64,000 nt of DNA from positions 24,853-88,852 of the forward strand of contig CAJURQ010000011.1 of assembly GCA_910588955.1 (NCBI GenBank). The letters are read 5' to 3'. Shown piece after piece: positions 9,027-17,137 of the stretch (its first letter is position 1; every line of letters begins with the position of its first letter). Origin of the DNA: an uncultured Lachnospiraceae bacterium (GTDB lineage: Bacteria > Bacillota > Clostridia > Lachnospirales > Lachnospiraceae). The position numbers and the translations under genes are program-made. Below the pieces are notes generated by a model. It searched no databases. It was given only the letters and a program-made list of their open reading frames with translations, and was not told where the DNA came from.

Positions 9027-9169
9027 AGAGGGCGAGTGAATGCCACTCACCCTCTTCATACTGCTCATATATCATGCCGAGGCTGCGAAGCAGTCCTCGC
9101 GAAGTTAAAATCTTCTCCTTTTCCTACCGAGGCTGCGAAGCAGTCCTCGCAAGCGAGCTATGCTCGCTT
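9027..9169 (-). repeat. Four stem-loops between binding protein and permease genes
   Basis: In transcription order on the minus strand there are four hairpins. The first, AAGCGAGC/GCTCGCTT (9151-9169), starts at the stop codon of the binding-protein gene. Then come two identical 24-base hairpins (9127-9150 and 9077-9100) with stem CGAGG-CTGC, loop GAA and GCAG-T-CCTCG, and last AGAGGG-GAGTG/CACTC-CCCTCT (9027-9055). Such stems after a binding-protein gene are known to stabilise its message and lower read-through to the permeases. Confidence 0.7.
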
Positions 9170-10536
9170 TATTCAACAGGCGCCGTGATACCCTCTACCG
9201 TGGTATCCAGAAGCTCCTGCAGATCTGTTCCGTCAGGATTGCCGGATGCGAGGATCTGTCCGAGCGTCTCTGCGGGAGACCAGAAGTTGCCGCCTACACG
9301 CTGAGGCGTAGCGTATGCTGCCTGCTCTGCCAGAGCCGCGATTGCCGGGTTTGCCTGTACCGCATCAGAACCTGCCGCGTTCAGGTTAGAGGGACCAAGA
9401 CCTCTCGCTTCAAATCTAGCTGTCTGTGCGGACTCATTGGTCAGGAACTCTGCCAGAAGCATTGCCCAGCCCACGTTAGCGGAGTGAGGATTTACGCCCA
9501 CCAGCTTGTAACCGGAGTAAGAAGACATCTGGCAGTCTTTACCGCCTGCCTTGAAGGTAGGAAGCTTTGTTGCCGCATAGTTGTCGCCCCATGCTTCTGC
9601 TGCCGTCTCAGCTCTCCATGTACCGTTCACACATGCAGCCACGTTGCCCTCTGCGATCTGGGTAGCCATATCCTCGTCGCTCATGTCCACGAGCACATTG
9701 GAAGCCGTCAGATCAAGGATTGCCTGCGCTACATCCGTACCACCCGCAGCATTCCATGTACAGGTGTTGGTAAGACCGTCGTCATTCAGCTTCAGCTCAA
9801 GACCTGCGCCCTGGAAGAACGCGTAAATGTACCAGCCGTTGGAAATATCCATTGCAATCTTCTTGCCAGCCGCGTCAGCTACCTCAATCATCTTCTCTAA
9901 GGACTGTACATCGCTCTCGGAGAATACGGAAGAATCATAGAACATGAAGTAACCGTTATCAGCCGTCATCGGATAAGCGTATACCTTACCGTCTACGGCA
10001 GCCGCCTCTACAGCGCCGGTTGCATTCTCATTTACCACATCGAAGGTGTAGTTTGCCACTACCTCCTGCAGCGCACCTGCGTTTACCAGATCGTTGATCT
10101 GGTCGTCCGCAAAAGCGTACACGTCAGCAGCCGCCTCTACGTCCGTAAGAACCGTATCCTTCGCGGTGGACTCACTCTCTGCACCAAGGGTAATGTCAAA
10201 AGTTACGTCCGAGTAAGCCGCCTTGAAATCGTCGAGCAGCTTGGTTGTCAGGTCCTGATCCTCCTCAGAAGCCCATACCTTAAGCGTTACCGTGCCTGTC
10301 GTCGCCGCGATCAGGTTTGCAACCGGGTCCGTGCCCTCCTCTGCTGTCGCAGGTGCCTCTACCGCAGGCGCCTCCTCCTCCGCTGCCGGAGCTTCCGCTG
10401 CAGGCTCCTCCGCCGCAGGCGCTTCCGCTGCCGGAGCTTCCGCCGCAGGCTGTTCTGCCGCACCGCCGCCGCAGCCTGTAAGACAGCCGACAGTCATCGC
10501 TGTTGCCAGTAATGTTGCCAATACTTTCTTTTTCAT
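9169..10536 (-). CDS. Sugar ABC transporter substrate-binding lipoprotein (MalE-like)
   Basis: The start at 10536 follows AAAGGAGAG; an in-frame codon 12 residues upstream lacks a ribosome site. The 455-residue product has a lipoprotein signal ending LTGC and then a 45-residue Ala/Pro/Glu linker made of repeated PAAEA units. A family 1 (MalE-type) solute-binding fold follows, with the typical LKVWAS first strand and a GNVAACVNGTWR block before the hinge. It is anchored outside the membrane and delivers oligosaccharides to the two permeases encoded downstream. Maltodextrin is the likelier ligand from context; beta-galacto-oligosaccharide is the alternative. Confidence 0.88.
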   Translation of the reverse strand: MKKKVLATLLATAMTVGCLTGCGGGAAEQPAAEAPAAEAPAAEEPAAEAPAAEEEAPAVEAPATAEEGTDPVANLIAATTGTVTLKVWASEEDQDLTTKLLDDFKAAYSDVTFDITLGAESESTAKDTVLTDVEAAADVYAFADDQINDLVNAGALQEVVANYTFDVVNENATGAVEAAAVDGKVYAYPMTADNGYFMFYDSSVFSESDVQSLEKMIEVADAAGKKIAMDISNGWYIYAFFQGAGLELKLNDDGLTNTCTWNAAGGTDVAQAILDLTASNVLVDMSDEDMATQIAEGNVAACVNGTWRAETAAEAWGDNYAATKLPTFKAGGKDCQMSSYSGYKLVGVNPHSANVGWAMLLAEFLTNESAQTARFEARGLGPSNLNAAGSDAVQANPAIAALAEQAAYATPQRVGGNFWSPAETLGQILASGNPDGTDLQELLDTTVEGITAPVE

Positions 10537-11012
10537 AATGTAACTCTCTCCTTTCGACTTCCATAAAGTCATATTGTTTTGTTTCTATACAAAATGCTGT
10601 TTCACGATATTATAGTTATCGTAATTTCGCATTCTATATCACTGTATTTCCACTGTTTCGCACCGTCCGGAAACCGCTCCGCTCTTTGGGTCAATCAGAG
10701 TTTTTATATCCTAATGAAGTTAGGATATGGAGAAAGGGCTAGCCCTTTCTGCGAAAATTTTCGTAAAATTTCGTATTTGTTAGGTTAAATTTACCACTTT
10801 TCTATACACTCTGTCAATACGGAAAACGTTTTTTTAATCCTTTTATGCAAATAAGCCTCCCTCTCTTGCATTTTTATTCTATTTCTAATATGCTTGTGTC
10901 ATAAACGTCGCCATGCTGCAAGTGCATGACACGGGTGTAAAAAATCCCAAACAGCTTACCCGGTCTGCCCATAACAGATGCAGCGCTTCAAAACAAGACA
11001 ACGGAGGTTATC
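10537..11012. promoter_or_regulatory. Divergent control region between binding-protein and lacI-type genes
   Basis: 476 bases without genes. For the minus-strand gene a TATAAT-like box lies at 10609-10614 without a clear -35, which fits an activator-dependent promoter. Three dyads stand in a row: ATATCCTAA/TTAGGATAT (10706-10728), a perfect 20-bp palindrome (10731-10750) and a perfect 12-bp palindrome CGAAAATTTTCG (10752-10763). A CG-centred site is at 10823-10832. Confidence 0.6.
10823..10832. promoter_or_regulatory. Possible LacI-family operator
   Basis: AAAACGTTTT is a perfect palindrome with the central CG step typical of LacI-family operators. It sits between the transporter operon and the lacI-type gene and is the best candidate for binding by that regulator or by CcpA. 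This is inference from shape and position. Confidence 0.4.
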
Positions 11013-12017
11013 ATGGTTACAATCAAAGATATCGCCAACCGCCTCGGCATTTCCACAAGCACCGTGTCCAAAGGCTTAAACGGCGCAAGCGACATCAGCG
11101 AATCCCTGCGTCAGACCGTGCTCGATACTGCCGTAGAACTCGGCTACACCACCAAGCAGATGCGCGGCAAAGACCGCCGGAAAGTCTGCATTTTCATGGA
11201 AAACATGAATTTTGAAACGCCGGAACAGTTCGGCTATGATATTATTCTTGGTTTCCGCCAGTCCGCCTTCCGGGAAAACTATGACGTCACAATATTCCCA
11301 ATTACGCCCGATATACAGGCGGCGGAAAAATACGATATCTTTATGCTGAAACACGGGTTCGTCGGCGGCTTTATGGTCGGTTTCGCGCTTATGGATGACT
11401 GGATGAGTCAATTTAGCGCAACCTCTATCCCGACCGCCCTCTTTGATAATTATATCCGAAAAAACCCTCTCGTGGCATCTGTCGGCTCCGATACGTCGGA
11501 AGGCATCGACGACGCCATCGTCCACCTGATGGGTCTCGGGCACCGTCACATTGCCCTGATCAACGGTTCATGGCGCTCCTGTATCACGGAGCAGCGCCGT
11601 CAGGCGTATATCGACAGTATGACGGCACACAACCTTCCCTTTGACGAGCGCACCATGCCCTACGGCTACTATGTGGCGGACTCCGCCAAAGATCACATAG
11701 ACCGCCTGCTTTCCATGGGCATCACCGCCATTCTCTGCGGCAACGACCTGCTCGCCTCCGGTGTGATCGGGGAATGCCTCAAACGAGGCGTCAAAGTTCC
11801 CGGGGAGCTCAGCGTGATCGGTTTCGACGATATCCCGCTTGCCGCCAGACTTGACCCGCCGCTCACCACCGTCCGGCAGGACCGCACGGAACTTGGCAGA
11901 TCCGGATTTTATACGCTGCACTCGCTGATCAACCGCATTCCCATCAGCCGTACCATGCTGCGCCCGCAGTTAATTGTGCGCAAATCCACCGGACCTGTGA
12001 GAGAGGATGCTGACTGA
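11013..12017 (+). CDS. LacI family transcriptional regulator
   Basis: A 334-residue regulator. Residues 1-50 form the LacI helix-turn-helix (VTIKDIANRLGISTSTVSKGL) and hinge. The remainder is a periplasmic-binding-protein-like sensor with the characteristic VIGFDDIPLAA and PPLTTVRQDR blocks. GGAGG lies five bases ahead of the ATG. It is divergent from the importer operon, so it most likely controls that operon in response to an imported sugar. The convergent gene after it (GH53) ends only six bases away. Confidence 0.9.
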   Translation: MVTIKDIANRLGISTSTVSKGLNGASDISESLRQTVLDTAVELGYTTKQMRGKDRRKVCIFMENMNFETPEQFGYDIILGFRQSAFRENYDVTIFPITPDIQAAEKYDIFMLKHGFVGGFMVGFALMDDWMSQFSATSIPTALFDNYIRKNPLVASVGSDTSEGIDDAIVHLMGLGHRHIALINGSWRSCITEQRRQAYIDSMTAHNLPFDERTMPYGYYVADSAKDHIDRLLSMGITAILCGNDLLASGVIGECLKRGVKVPGELSVIGFDDIPLAARLDPPLTTVRQDRTELGRSGFYTLHSLINRIPISRTMLRPQLIVRKSTGPVREDAD

Positions 12018-12022
12018 TACTG

Positions 12023-13153
12023 TCAGTCTTTCCCTTTCCACGGTTCATAATTGCGAATCGCTTCCAGCGCCGGCAACGCATGACCATCATAGTCAAATAG
12101 CGCCTGATTCGCCCACTCGTTGCCACCCGGACCTTTTTCTTCTATATATTTAAGCGCTTCCTCATTTGCCCAGCCCGACCCCGGCACCGGAATCCAAGCC
12201 GACTCCCAGTAGAAAAATCCCCTGCACTTTCGCTCCGGCACCTGATCGATCACGGCAAACAAAGCCCGCATGAAATCCGCCTGACCCTCTTTCGTCATGG
12301 GAAAATCCAGTTTTTCCACCAACGCCGGTTTCGTGGCATAACCCTTGCGCTCGTGTGGCTCCAGTTTCTCATAGGACGCATAGTCCTCCATCGTATAGCC
12401 CATGGAAACTTCCGCGATCACAAGCTCTTTGCCGTAGCGCACCGCCAGATCGTTCATATTCTTCTGTAAATCCGGAAGGCTCCCGTGCCAGAACGGATAA
12501 TAGGAAAGCCCGATGATCTGGAAATCCTCGCCCCGCTCCATATAGTGATCGAACCAGTCAATGTACATCGGCGCATTGCCGCCATTGTCCAGATGGATCA
12601 TAACCGGCATGCCACTGTCCAGCGAGCGCACCGCCCGGATGCCCGCGCTGACGAACTTTGCAAGATTGTCGTAGTTGCCGCATTCCAGCAGCTTTCCATA
12701 CTGCCATAACATCCCGTTCGTCAGCTCGTTGCCGATCTGGATCAGATCCGGGTACGCCCCCGCATCCCGCAAAGTCAACAGCGTGTCCCGCGTAAAGGTA
12801 TAGACCGCCTCGGTCAACTGCTCCGCATCCATCCCGCGCCACGCCTTGGGCACCCGCTGTTTCCCCGGATCCGCCCAGAAATCGCTGTAATGCATACAGA
12901 GCAGCACTTCCATCCCGTGCGCCTTCGCCCGCTTCGCCAGTTCTATCGTGGTGGGCAGGTCGTTCGTTCCCGCCCCATAAGGCACGCCGTCCTCCGAATA
13001 TGGATCGTTCCAAAGGCGCAGCCTGACCGCATTCGTGCCATAGCTTTTCAGAATCTCAAATACATCCTTCTCCACGCCGTGGTCATAAAACTTCCCGCCG
13101 AGACTCTCCACTTCTTTGATGGTAGACAAGTCCATTCCCTTATAAAACATCAT
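12023..13153 (-). CDS. GH53 endo-beta-1,4-galactanase, cytoplasmic form
   Basis: 376 residues beginning FYKGMDLS, the usual first strand of GH53 galactanases. The acid/base Glu is in IQIGNE and the nucleophile Glu in VIAEVS; HYSDFWADPGKQ and the SYYPFWHGSL block are also diagnostic. No signal peptide or lipobox is present, so it should act inside the cell on imported galacto-oligosaccharides. It is the third gene after the operator-controlled promoter at 15.45 kb (612-residue protein, zinc ribbon, then this), with a foldback element in the gap before it. A second, exported GH53 lies at 15537-16910. Confidence 0.92.
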   Translation of the reverse strand: MMFYKGMDLSTIKEVESLGGKFYDHGVEKDVFEILKSYGTNAVRLRLWNDPYSEDGVPYGAGTNDLPTTIELAKRAKAHGMEVLLCMHYSDFWADPGKQRVPKAWRGMDAEQLTEAVYTFTRDTLLTLRDAGAYPDLIQIGNELTNGMLWQYGKLLECGNYDNLAKFVSAGIRAVRSLDSGMPVMIHLDNGGNAPMYIDWFDHYMERGEDFQIIGLSYYPFWHGSLPDLQKNMNDLAVRYGKELVIAEVSMGYTMEDYASYEKLEPHERKGYATKPALVEKLDFPMTKEGQADFMRALFAVIDQVPERKCRGFFYWESAWIPVPGSGWANEEALKYIEEKGPGGNEWANQALFDYDGHALPALEAIRNYEPWKGKD

Positions 13154-13188
13154 ATTTTATCTTCCTTTTCCCTGTTTGCCGAATAACA

Positions 13189-13318
13189 GGACGGAAGATG
13201 GAATTCTCAAGGAGCCCCTTGAAATGCGTCAGCACTTAGCGAGGTCTTTTCGAGCTTAGTGCCTGCTACGCTTTTCACGGAGCGGAAGCGCGGCGACGCA
13301 GAATTCCATCTTTCGTCC
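13189..13318. repeat. Foldback element with conserved loop, copy A
   Basis: Outer arms 13189-13207 and 13300-13318 are 19-bp inverted repeats with one mismatch. Inside is a hairpin at 13232-13262: GCACT-t-AGC pairs with GCT-t-AGTGC around the loop GAGGTCTTTTCGA. An ACGGAGCGGAAGCGCG tail follows. The copy at 49510-49630 has the same plan. Confidence 0.75.
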
Positions 13319-13330
13319 GTCACTTCTCCG

Positions 13331-13549
13331 TCAGTCGAAATCAAACTTCGTAAACCGCTTCATCGCATCCTTATACCGGAACCGCACAAGCTCGTTCTTT
13401 TCGAGCACATCCTCCTCCGTCCCCACATACTGACAGCGGATGCAGTGATACTCTTTCTTATCCTTATCGTAAAACATATCAATGTCCAAATCTCTCATAA
13501 AGCAGGAGGGACACCTGTAATTTAATTTGCCTTTGCCAGATTGAGCCAT
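13331..13549 (-). CDS. Small zinc-ribbon protein
   Basis: 72 residues with two CxxC knuckles (CPSC at about residue 13 and CIRC at about residue 37) separated by 20 residues, the spacing of a zinc ribbon. The C terminus is basic and aromatic (RFRYKDAMKRF). The start overlaps the end of the 612-residue gene by 28 bases and has its own GGAGG, so the two are co-translated. The role is unknown; a nucleic-acid or protein-contact function is usual for single ribbons. Confidence 0.75.
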   Translation of the reverse strand: MAQSGKGKLNYRCPSCFMRDLDIDMFYDKDKKEYHCIRCQYVGTEEDVLEKNELVRFRYKDAMKRFTKFDFD

Positions 13550-15360
13550 GTCGCAAATACCTCCTTATCCTTTAACTGGGTCGTGTAACCTAATGTGAAC
13601 ATCGGGGAGAACGCATACCCTTCCTTGATGTAGCCGACCGCCTCTTTCTTTTCACAGCTGATGGACACCCTTGTCTCGATCTCGGGAACTACCGCCACAG
13701 CCTCTGTCGCGCCCTGCATCTGCGCCTCGCGGCACTTGTAAGCGTAGTCGATCTGCTCCGTCTTGGATCCGTCCGTCACGGACAATTTCACATTGCTCAT
13801 ATCCTCGGAGTACTCCGTCGTGCCGTAGCACGCTACCATGTACTCGTTGATCTCCACCTCGGCGTTCGGGTCGCTCATCTCGAGAATCGTTCTCTCGATC
13901 TTGATGTTGGAGCTGCCCTCCTCGAAGTACATCTTCGTCTGTAATTTCACAGTCAAATCATAGAACTCGATATCCACCGGATCAAGAGTCAGGATTCTCG
14001 TGTTGCCTTCCTGCGAGAAATGCGCTTTTGTCCGGCACAGGCACAGATCCACTTCCTCACCGTTGTGGGTCAGCTTCGCGCTTCTCACCGTACCTTCGCC
14101 TGCATAGTGGGTAAAGTAACCCGCCCGGTATTTCTCCTGAATCAGGAAAGGATAGGACGCGTCCGTCACATGCTTCGTACCGATACCGACCTGCCACTCC
14201 AGCTTCGCCGCGTAAGGCCGCAGATCCACGATCGCGCCGCCCTGATCCATGTTTGCGCACACTCTCATGTAAGGGTCGCAGTACCAGAAAAGCTGTTTGT
14301 CCGACCCATACAAAATATCTCTCCACAGCGCGCACTCCGGCTCCGTCAGCCTTCTGTTCTCACGGTAAAAGTCCGCGAACTCCGCCATGGTCATATCTTC
14401 TAACTTGCCCTCTTTTTTAAGCTGTCCGTAGTATGCCATGCCGTCCTCGTAGGACTTAAGCAACAGCTCGTAAGGCGCCTCCCAGCGACCCATCTTGTTC
14501 ATCCAGCCGGGACCTACAAACATCATGTTGTAGGCGTAACCGTTGTTGTATTTTGCCAACGCGCGGAACTGATCGATCAGGTTGTACAGATACGGATAAT
14601 CCCACGTCTTGGAATCATAACACATACTCCGCAGGACGTTTTGCGGGTGCGTCCCGAAATTGGATCCGTTGCCGTCATAACACGCAATCAAATCGCGGGA
14701 CAGGTGGGGAATCGCCACGATACCGGAATCCTCCGCCTCATTTGCCGCCGGCGCGTGAGTGTTCTGCTTACTCGGAATCCAAGGCGCCCACGGACCGCCG
14801 TCCATAAATGTGTACCAAGAATTGTTGCAGGTGTGGTACGCCTTCGGTCCTTCCTCCCAGCATGTCGCCACGGCACACTTCACCATAGGATATTTTTCCT
14901 TAATATAATTGATCAGATCGGCGTCCATATAGTAAGAACCCGTGGATTCCGGATAGAAACCGAACCGATCCTTAAATTTGCCAAACACATCGTCCACGAT
15001 AGACTTCTTGTCTTCCATAGAGAACATCCAGATACAGAAGTCCTTCGTCTTATACTTCTCGCGGAACTCTTCGCAGGGAAGACCGAGCAGGGACAGGGCG
15101 ATCTCGTCGCCGTACTGTTCGTGATCCGCCTTCGCGAGCGCCACCGCCTCGTCGTTGAATAAAGAGGCGTAAGTCATCTGAATCGTCGTCTTTAATCCGT
15201 TCTTATGAGCAATCGCCTGCTGCGTCTTAAAGATATCGAGAGACTCCGTCAACAGCTCTTTCCTTCCGATATCCTCCTCTTTGCCGTGTCCGGTCACCTT
15301 TTCCGCGTACTCAGGTACCATCTCCGGACGATGGATGATGTTTACGATAAACTTATCCAT
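13522..15360 (-). CDS. Unidentified 612-residue protein of the galactanase cluster
   Basis: No signal peptide or membrane segment is present, so it is probably cytoplasmic. The N-terminal about 400 residues have alternating strand/helix character, with conserved-looking SLLGLPCEEF, IWMFSMEDK and FYPESTGSYYMDAD stretches that recall sugar-hydrolase or deacetylase barrels. The last about 200 residues look beta-rich (a sandwich-like domain). It resembles two-domain uncharacterised carbohydrate-active proteins, but I do not recognise the family with certainty. It is the first gene of an operon with the zinc ribbon and GH53, under a strong promoter carrying a LacI-type operator, which implies a step in galactan or a related glycan pathway. 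Confidence 0.7.
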   Translation of the reverse strand: MDKFIVNIIHRPEMVPEYAEKVTGHGKEEDIGRKELLTESLDIFKTQQAIAHKNGLKTTIQMTYASLFNDEAVALAKADHEQYGDEIALSLLGLPCEEFREKYKTKDFCIWMFSMEDKKSIVDDVFGKFKDRFGFYPESTGSYYMDADLINYIKEKYPMVKCAVATCWEEGPKAYHTCNNSWYTFMDGGPWAPWIPSKQNTHAPAANEAEDSGIVAIPHLSRDLIACYDGNGSNFGTHPQNVLRSMCYDSKTWDYPYLYNLIDQFRALAKYNNGYAYNMMFVGPGWMNKMGRWEAPYELLLKSYEDGMAYYGQLKKEGKLEDMTMAEFADFYRENRRLTEPECALWRDILYGSDKQLFWYCDPYMRVCANMDQGGAIVDLRPYAAKLEWQVGIGTKHVTDASYPFLIQEKYRAGYFTHYAGEGTVRSAKLTHNGEEVDLCLCRTKAHFSQEGNTRILTLDPVDIEFYDLTVKLQTKMYFEEGSSNIKIERTILEMSDPNAEVEINEYMVACYGTTEYSEDMSNVKLSVTDGSKTEQIDYAYKCREAQMQGATEAVAVVPEIETRVSISCEKKEAVGYIKEGYAFSPMFTLGYTTQLKDKEVFATWLNLAKAN

Positions 15361-15444
15361 GTGCCCTGTCCTCCGTTTTTAATTAGTTTTGCCGCCATCA
15401 CCGCCGCGCTTACCTGCCTTCCACCCGTTTTGGTAGTTTTGACT

Positions 15445-15499
15445 TTGCGCAATCGGTTGTTCATGTTTGAATCATAACAAATTGCACAGTGCTTGTCAA
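15445..15499 (-). promoter_or_regulatory. Near-consensus promoter with LacI-type operator
   Basis: On the minus strand TTGACA (15494-15499) and TATGAT (15471-15476) are exactly 17 bases apart. Just downstream, over the expected start site, is the operator at 15445-15459, plus-strand TTGCGCAATCGGTTG, core GCAATCGGTTGT centred on CG. The same motif occurs twice before the LacI gene at 19077, so that regulator probably represses this promoter. Confidence 0.8.
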
Positions 15500-15536
15500 T
15501 GCATATTTTTCCAAATATGAAAAACTATGAAAATAT

Positions 15537-16910
15537 TTACTGTGCCTCAGACTCCTCCGGCAGCCCCTCTGGTAAATAGCGAAATACTTTCAGGGATTCC
15601 AGCGGATGACCACTATAGTCAAATAACGCCTGATTGTCCCACGACGAACCTCCGTAATATTTTCCGGCGTCCTTCGGGTCATACCCGGACGCATAGGAGG
15701 ACGCCCACCCCGCACCTTTTTCTTCCCATGCCTCTTTGTTCGCGGCGAGAACCTCATCCGCATCCGCCGCGTCTTTTTCCCAGACATTGACCGGTAGCCA
15801 TGCCGGTTCCCAGTAAAAATAGCCGAGTCCCGCGTCTCCAACAGCGGCAACCGCCGCGCACACATCCCGAATTTCTTCCGCCTGCCCCTGCTCCGTCGCC
15901 GGATACTCGGGCAGAATGTCCGACGCGCCGATGCTGTTTGCCGTGCCGTCCCCGTCACCCGCCGTGTACGGATAGGAATTTTCAACCACAAGCACATCCT
16001 TCCCGTAAGCGTCGCTCACCTTCCGCAGCGTGTCCGTCAGATTTTCCATCGTTCCGTGCCAGAACGGATAGTAGGACACCGCAAAAATGTCGTAATCGAC
16101 TTCCTTCTCTTTCAACTTCTGCGCCAGCGCGAGGGTGCCGGTCTGATCCTTGATATCCGTAAAGTGAACGGCAACGCGAATCTCTCGTCCCCGCTCCTTT
16201 GCCACATCCCTGACCGCCTGTGCGCCCGCCTGTAAAAGCATTCCCCTTGCAGACCAGTTGGTCTCCCCCGCCATACCGTTGTTGATCTCGTTGCCAATCT
16301 GCACCATCCCCACATCCGCCCCGGCATCCATAATCTCCCCCAGACTCTGCACCGTGAACGCGTAGAGCGCATCCGCCTTCTCCTCTATCGCCATGCCCTC
16401 CCAAGCCTTCGGGCACATCTGTTTCGACGGGTCAGCCCAGAAATCGGAATAGTGATAATCCACCAGAAGCTTCATCTGCTGCGCCGCCGCCCGCCTGCCA
16501 ATCTCGGCTGCCGCCGCCGTGTCACAGTTACCGCCGCCGTAACCCTTTCCGTTCTCGTCGTAAGGATCGTTCCACACCCGGACCCGGATATAATTCACCC
16601 CGTTTTCCGCAAGTGTCTGAAAAATGTCCTGTTCCTGCCCGGCTTCATTATAATAGACGACACCGCTCGCCTCCTCCGCAAGCACGCTGGAAATATCCAC
16701 GCCCCGAATGAAATTGTCTGTCTGTTCTTCGGCTGTCTGCTCCGTAACCGCCTGCCCTGCTGCCGCGGATTCCTGTTCCGTGACCGCCTGCCCCTCGGCT
16801 GCGGATTCCGGCTGTGACGCTTCGTCCGCCCCGCAGCCCGCAAGCAAAATAAACGCCGCCAGCACGCCTGACAGCACACGCCTTCTTCCTTCTCTCCTTT
16901 TTCCTGTCAT
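15537..16910 (-). CDS. GH53 endo-beta-1,4-galactanase lipoprotein
   Basis: The start at 16910 has GGAGG eight bases ahead, and the frame upstream of it lies in a foldback element. The 457-residue product has a basic N terminus, a lipobox ILLAGC and a short Glu/Ala/Thr linker with a duplicated GQAVTEQ unit. The GH53 barrel follows: FIRGVDIS start, VDYHYSDFWADPSKQ, acid/base in VQIGNE, nucleophile in VVENSYPY and the YYPFWHGT block. It should sit on the outer face of the membrane and cut galactan into pieces for import, complementing the cytoplasmic GH53 at 12023. Confidence 0.92.
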   Translation of the reverse strand: MTGKRREGRRRVLSGVLAAFILLAGCGADEASQPESAAEGQAVTEQESAAAGQAVTEQTAEEQTDNFIRGVDISSVLAEEASGVVYYNEAGQEQDIFQTLAENGVNYIRVRVWNDPYDENGKGYGGGNCDTAAAAEIGRRAAAQQMKLLVDYHYSDFWADPSKQMCPKAWEGMAIEEKADALYAFTVQSLGEIMDAGADVGMVQIGNEINNGMAGETNWSARGMLLQAGAQAVRDVAKERGREIRVAVHFTDIKDQTGTLALAQKLKEKEVDYDIFAVSYYPFWHGTMENLTDTLRKVSDAYGKDVLVVENSYPYTAGDGDGTANSIGASDILPEYPATEQGQAEEIRDVCAAVAAVGDAGLGYFYWEPAWLPVNVWEKDAADADEVLAANKEAWEEKGAGWASSYASGYDPKDAGKYYGGSSWDNQALFDYSGHPLESLKVFRYLPEGLPEESEAQ

Positions 16911-16947
16911 TTCCGTTTTCCTCCGTTCCGCGTTATGACTGCTGGCA

Positions 16948-17069
16948 CGCATAAGCAGACTCGAAATGCTTCGCATTTCTCGTTCGCGTTGCTCGCCAGA
17001 AGGTATCCTTCGCATGTGCTCATGCAAGCAAGGCACATACTCTGAATACCTTCTGACTCTGCTTATGCG
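16948..17069. repeat. Three-way-junction foldback element
   Basis: A perfect 12-bp outer stem (16948-16959 with 17058-17069) encloses two hairpins: GAAATGC/GCATTTC around TTC (16963-16979), and CAGAAGGTAT/ATACCTTCTG (16997-17006 with 17046-17055), the latter with an inner ATGTGC/GCACAT stem. It lies between the Cys/His-repeat gene and the lipoprotein galactanase. The CTCGAAA...TTTCTCG block links it to the other foldback elements. Confidence 0.7.
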
Positions 17070-17137
17070 CGCAAAACGGACAGCAGTATGGAATTCCATA
17101 GTGCTGCCCGTTGATGTTGTTGTGCGCTTTCAACTGA

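Noticed and set aside
11076..11549. Minus-strand frame inside the lacI-type gene
   Set aside because: Shadow of a complete LacI protein on the plus strand.
13189..13318. Foldback element as an insertion sequence or its terminal repeats
   Set aside because: Far too short, no transposase, outer arms differ between copies and no target-site duplication is visible.
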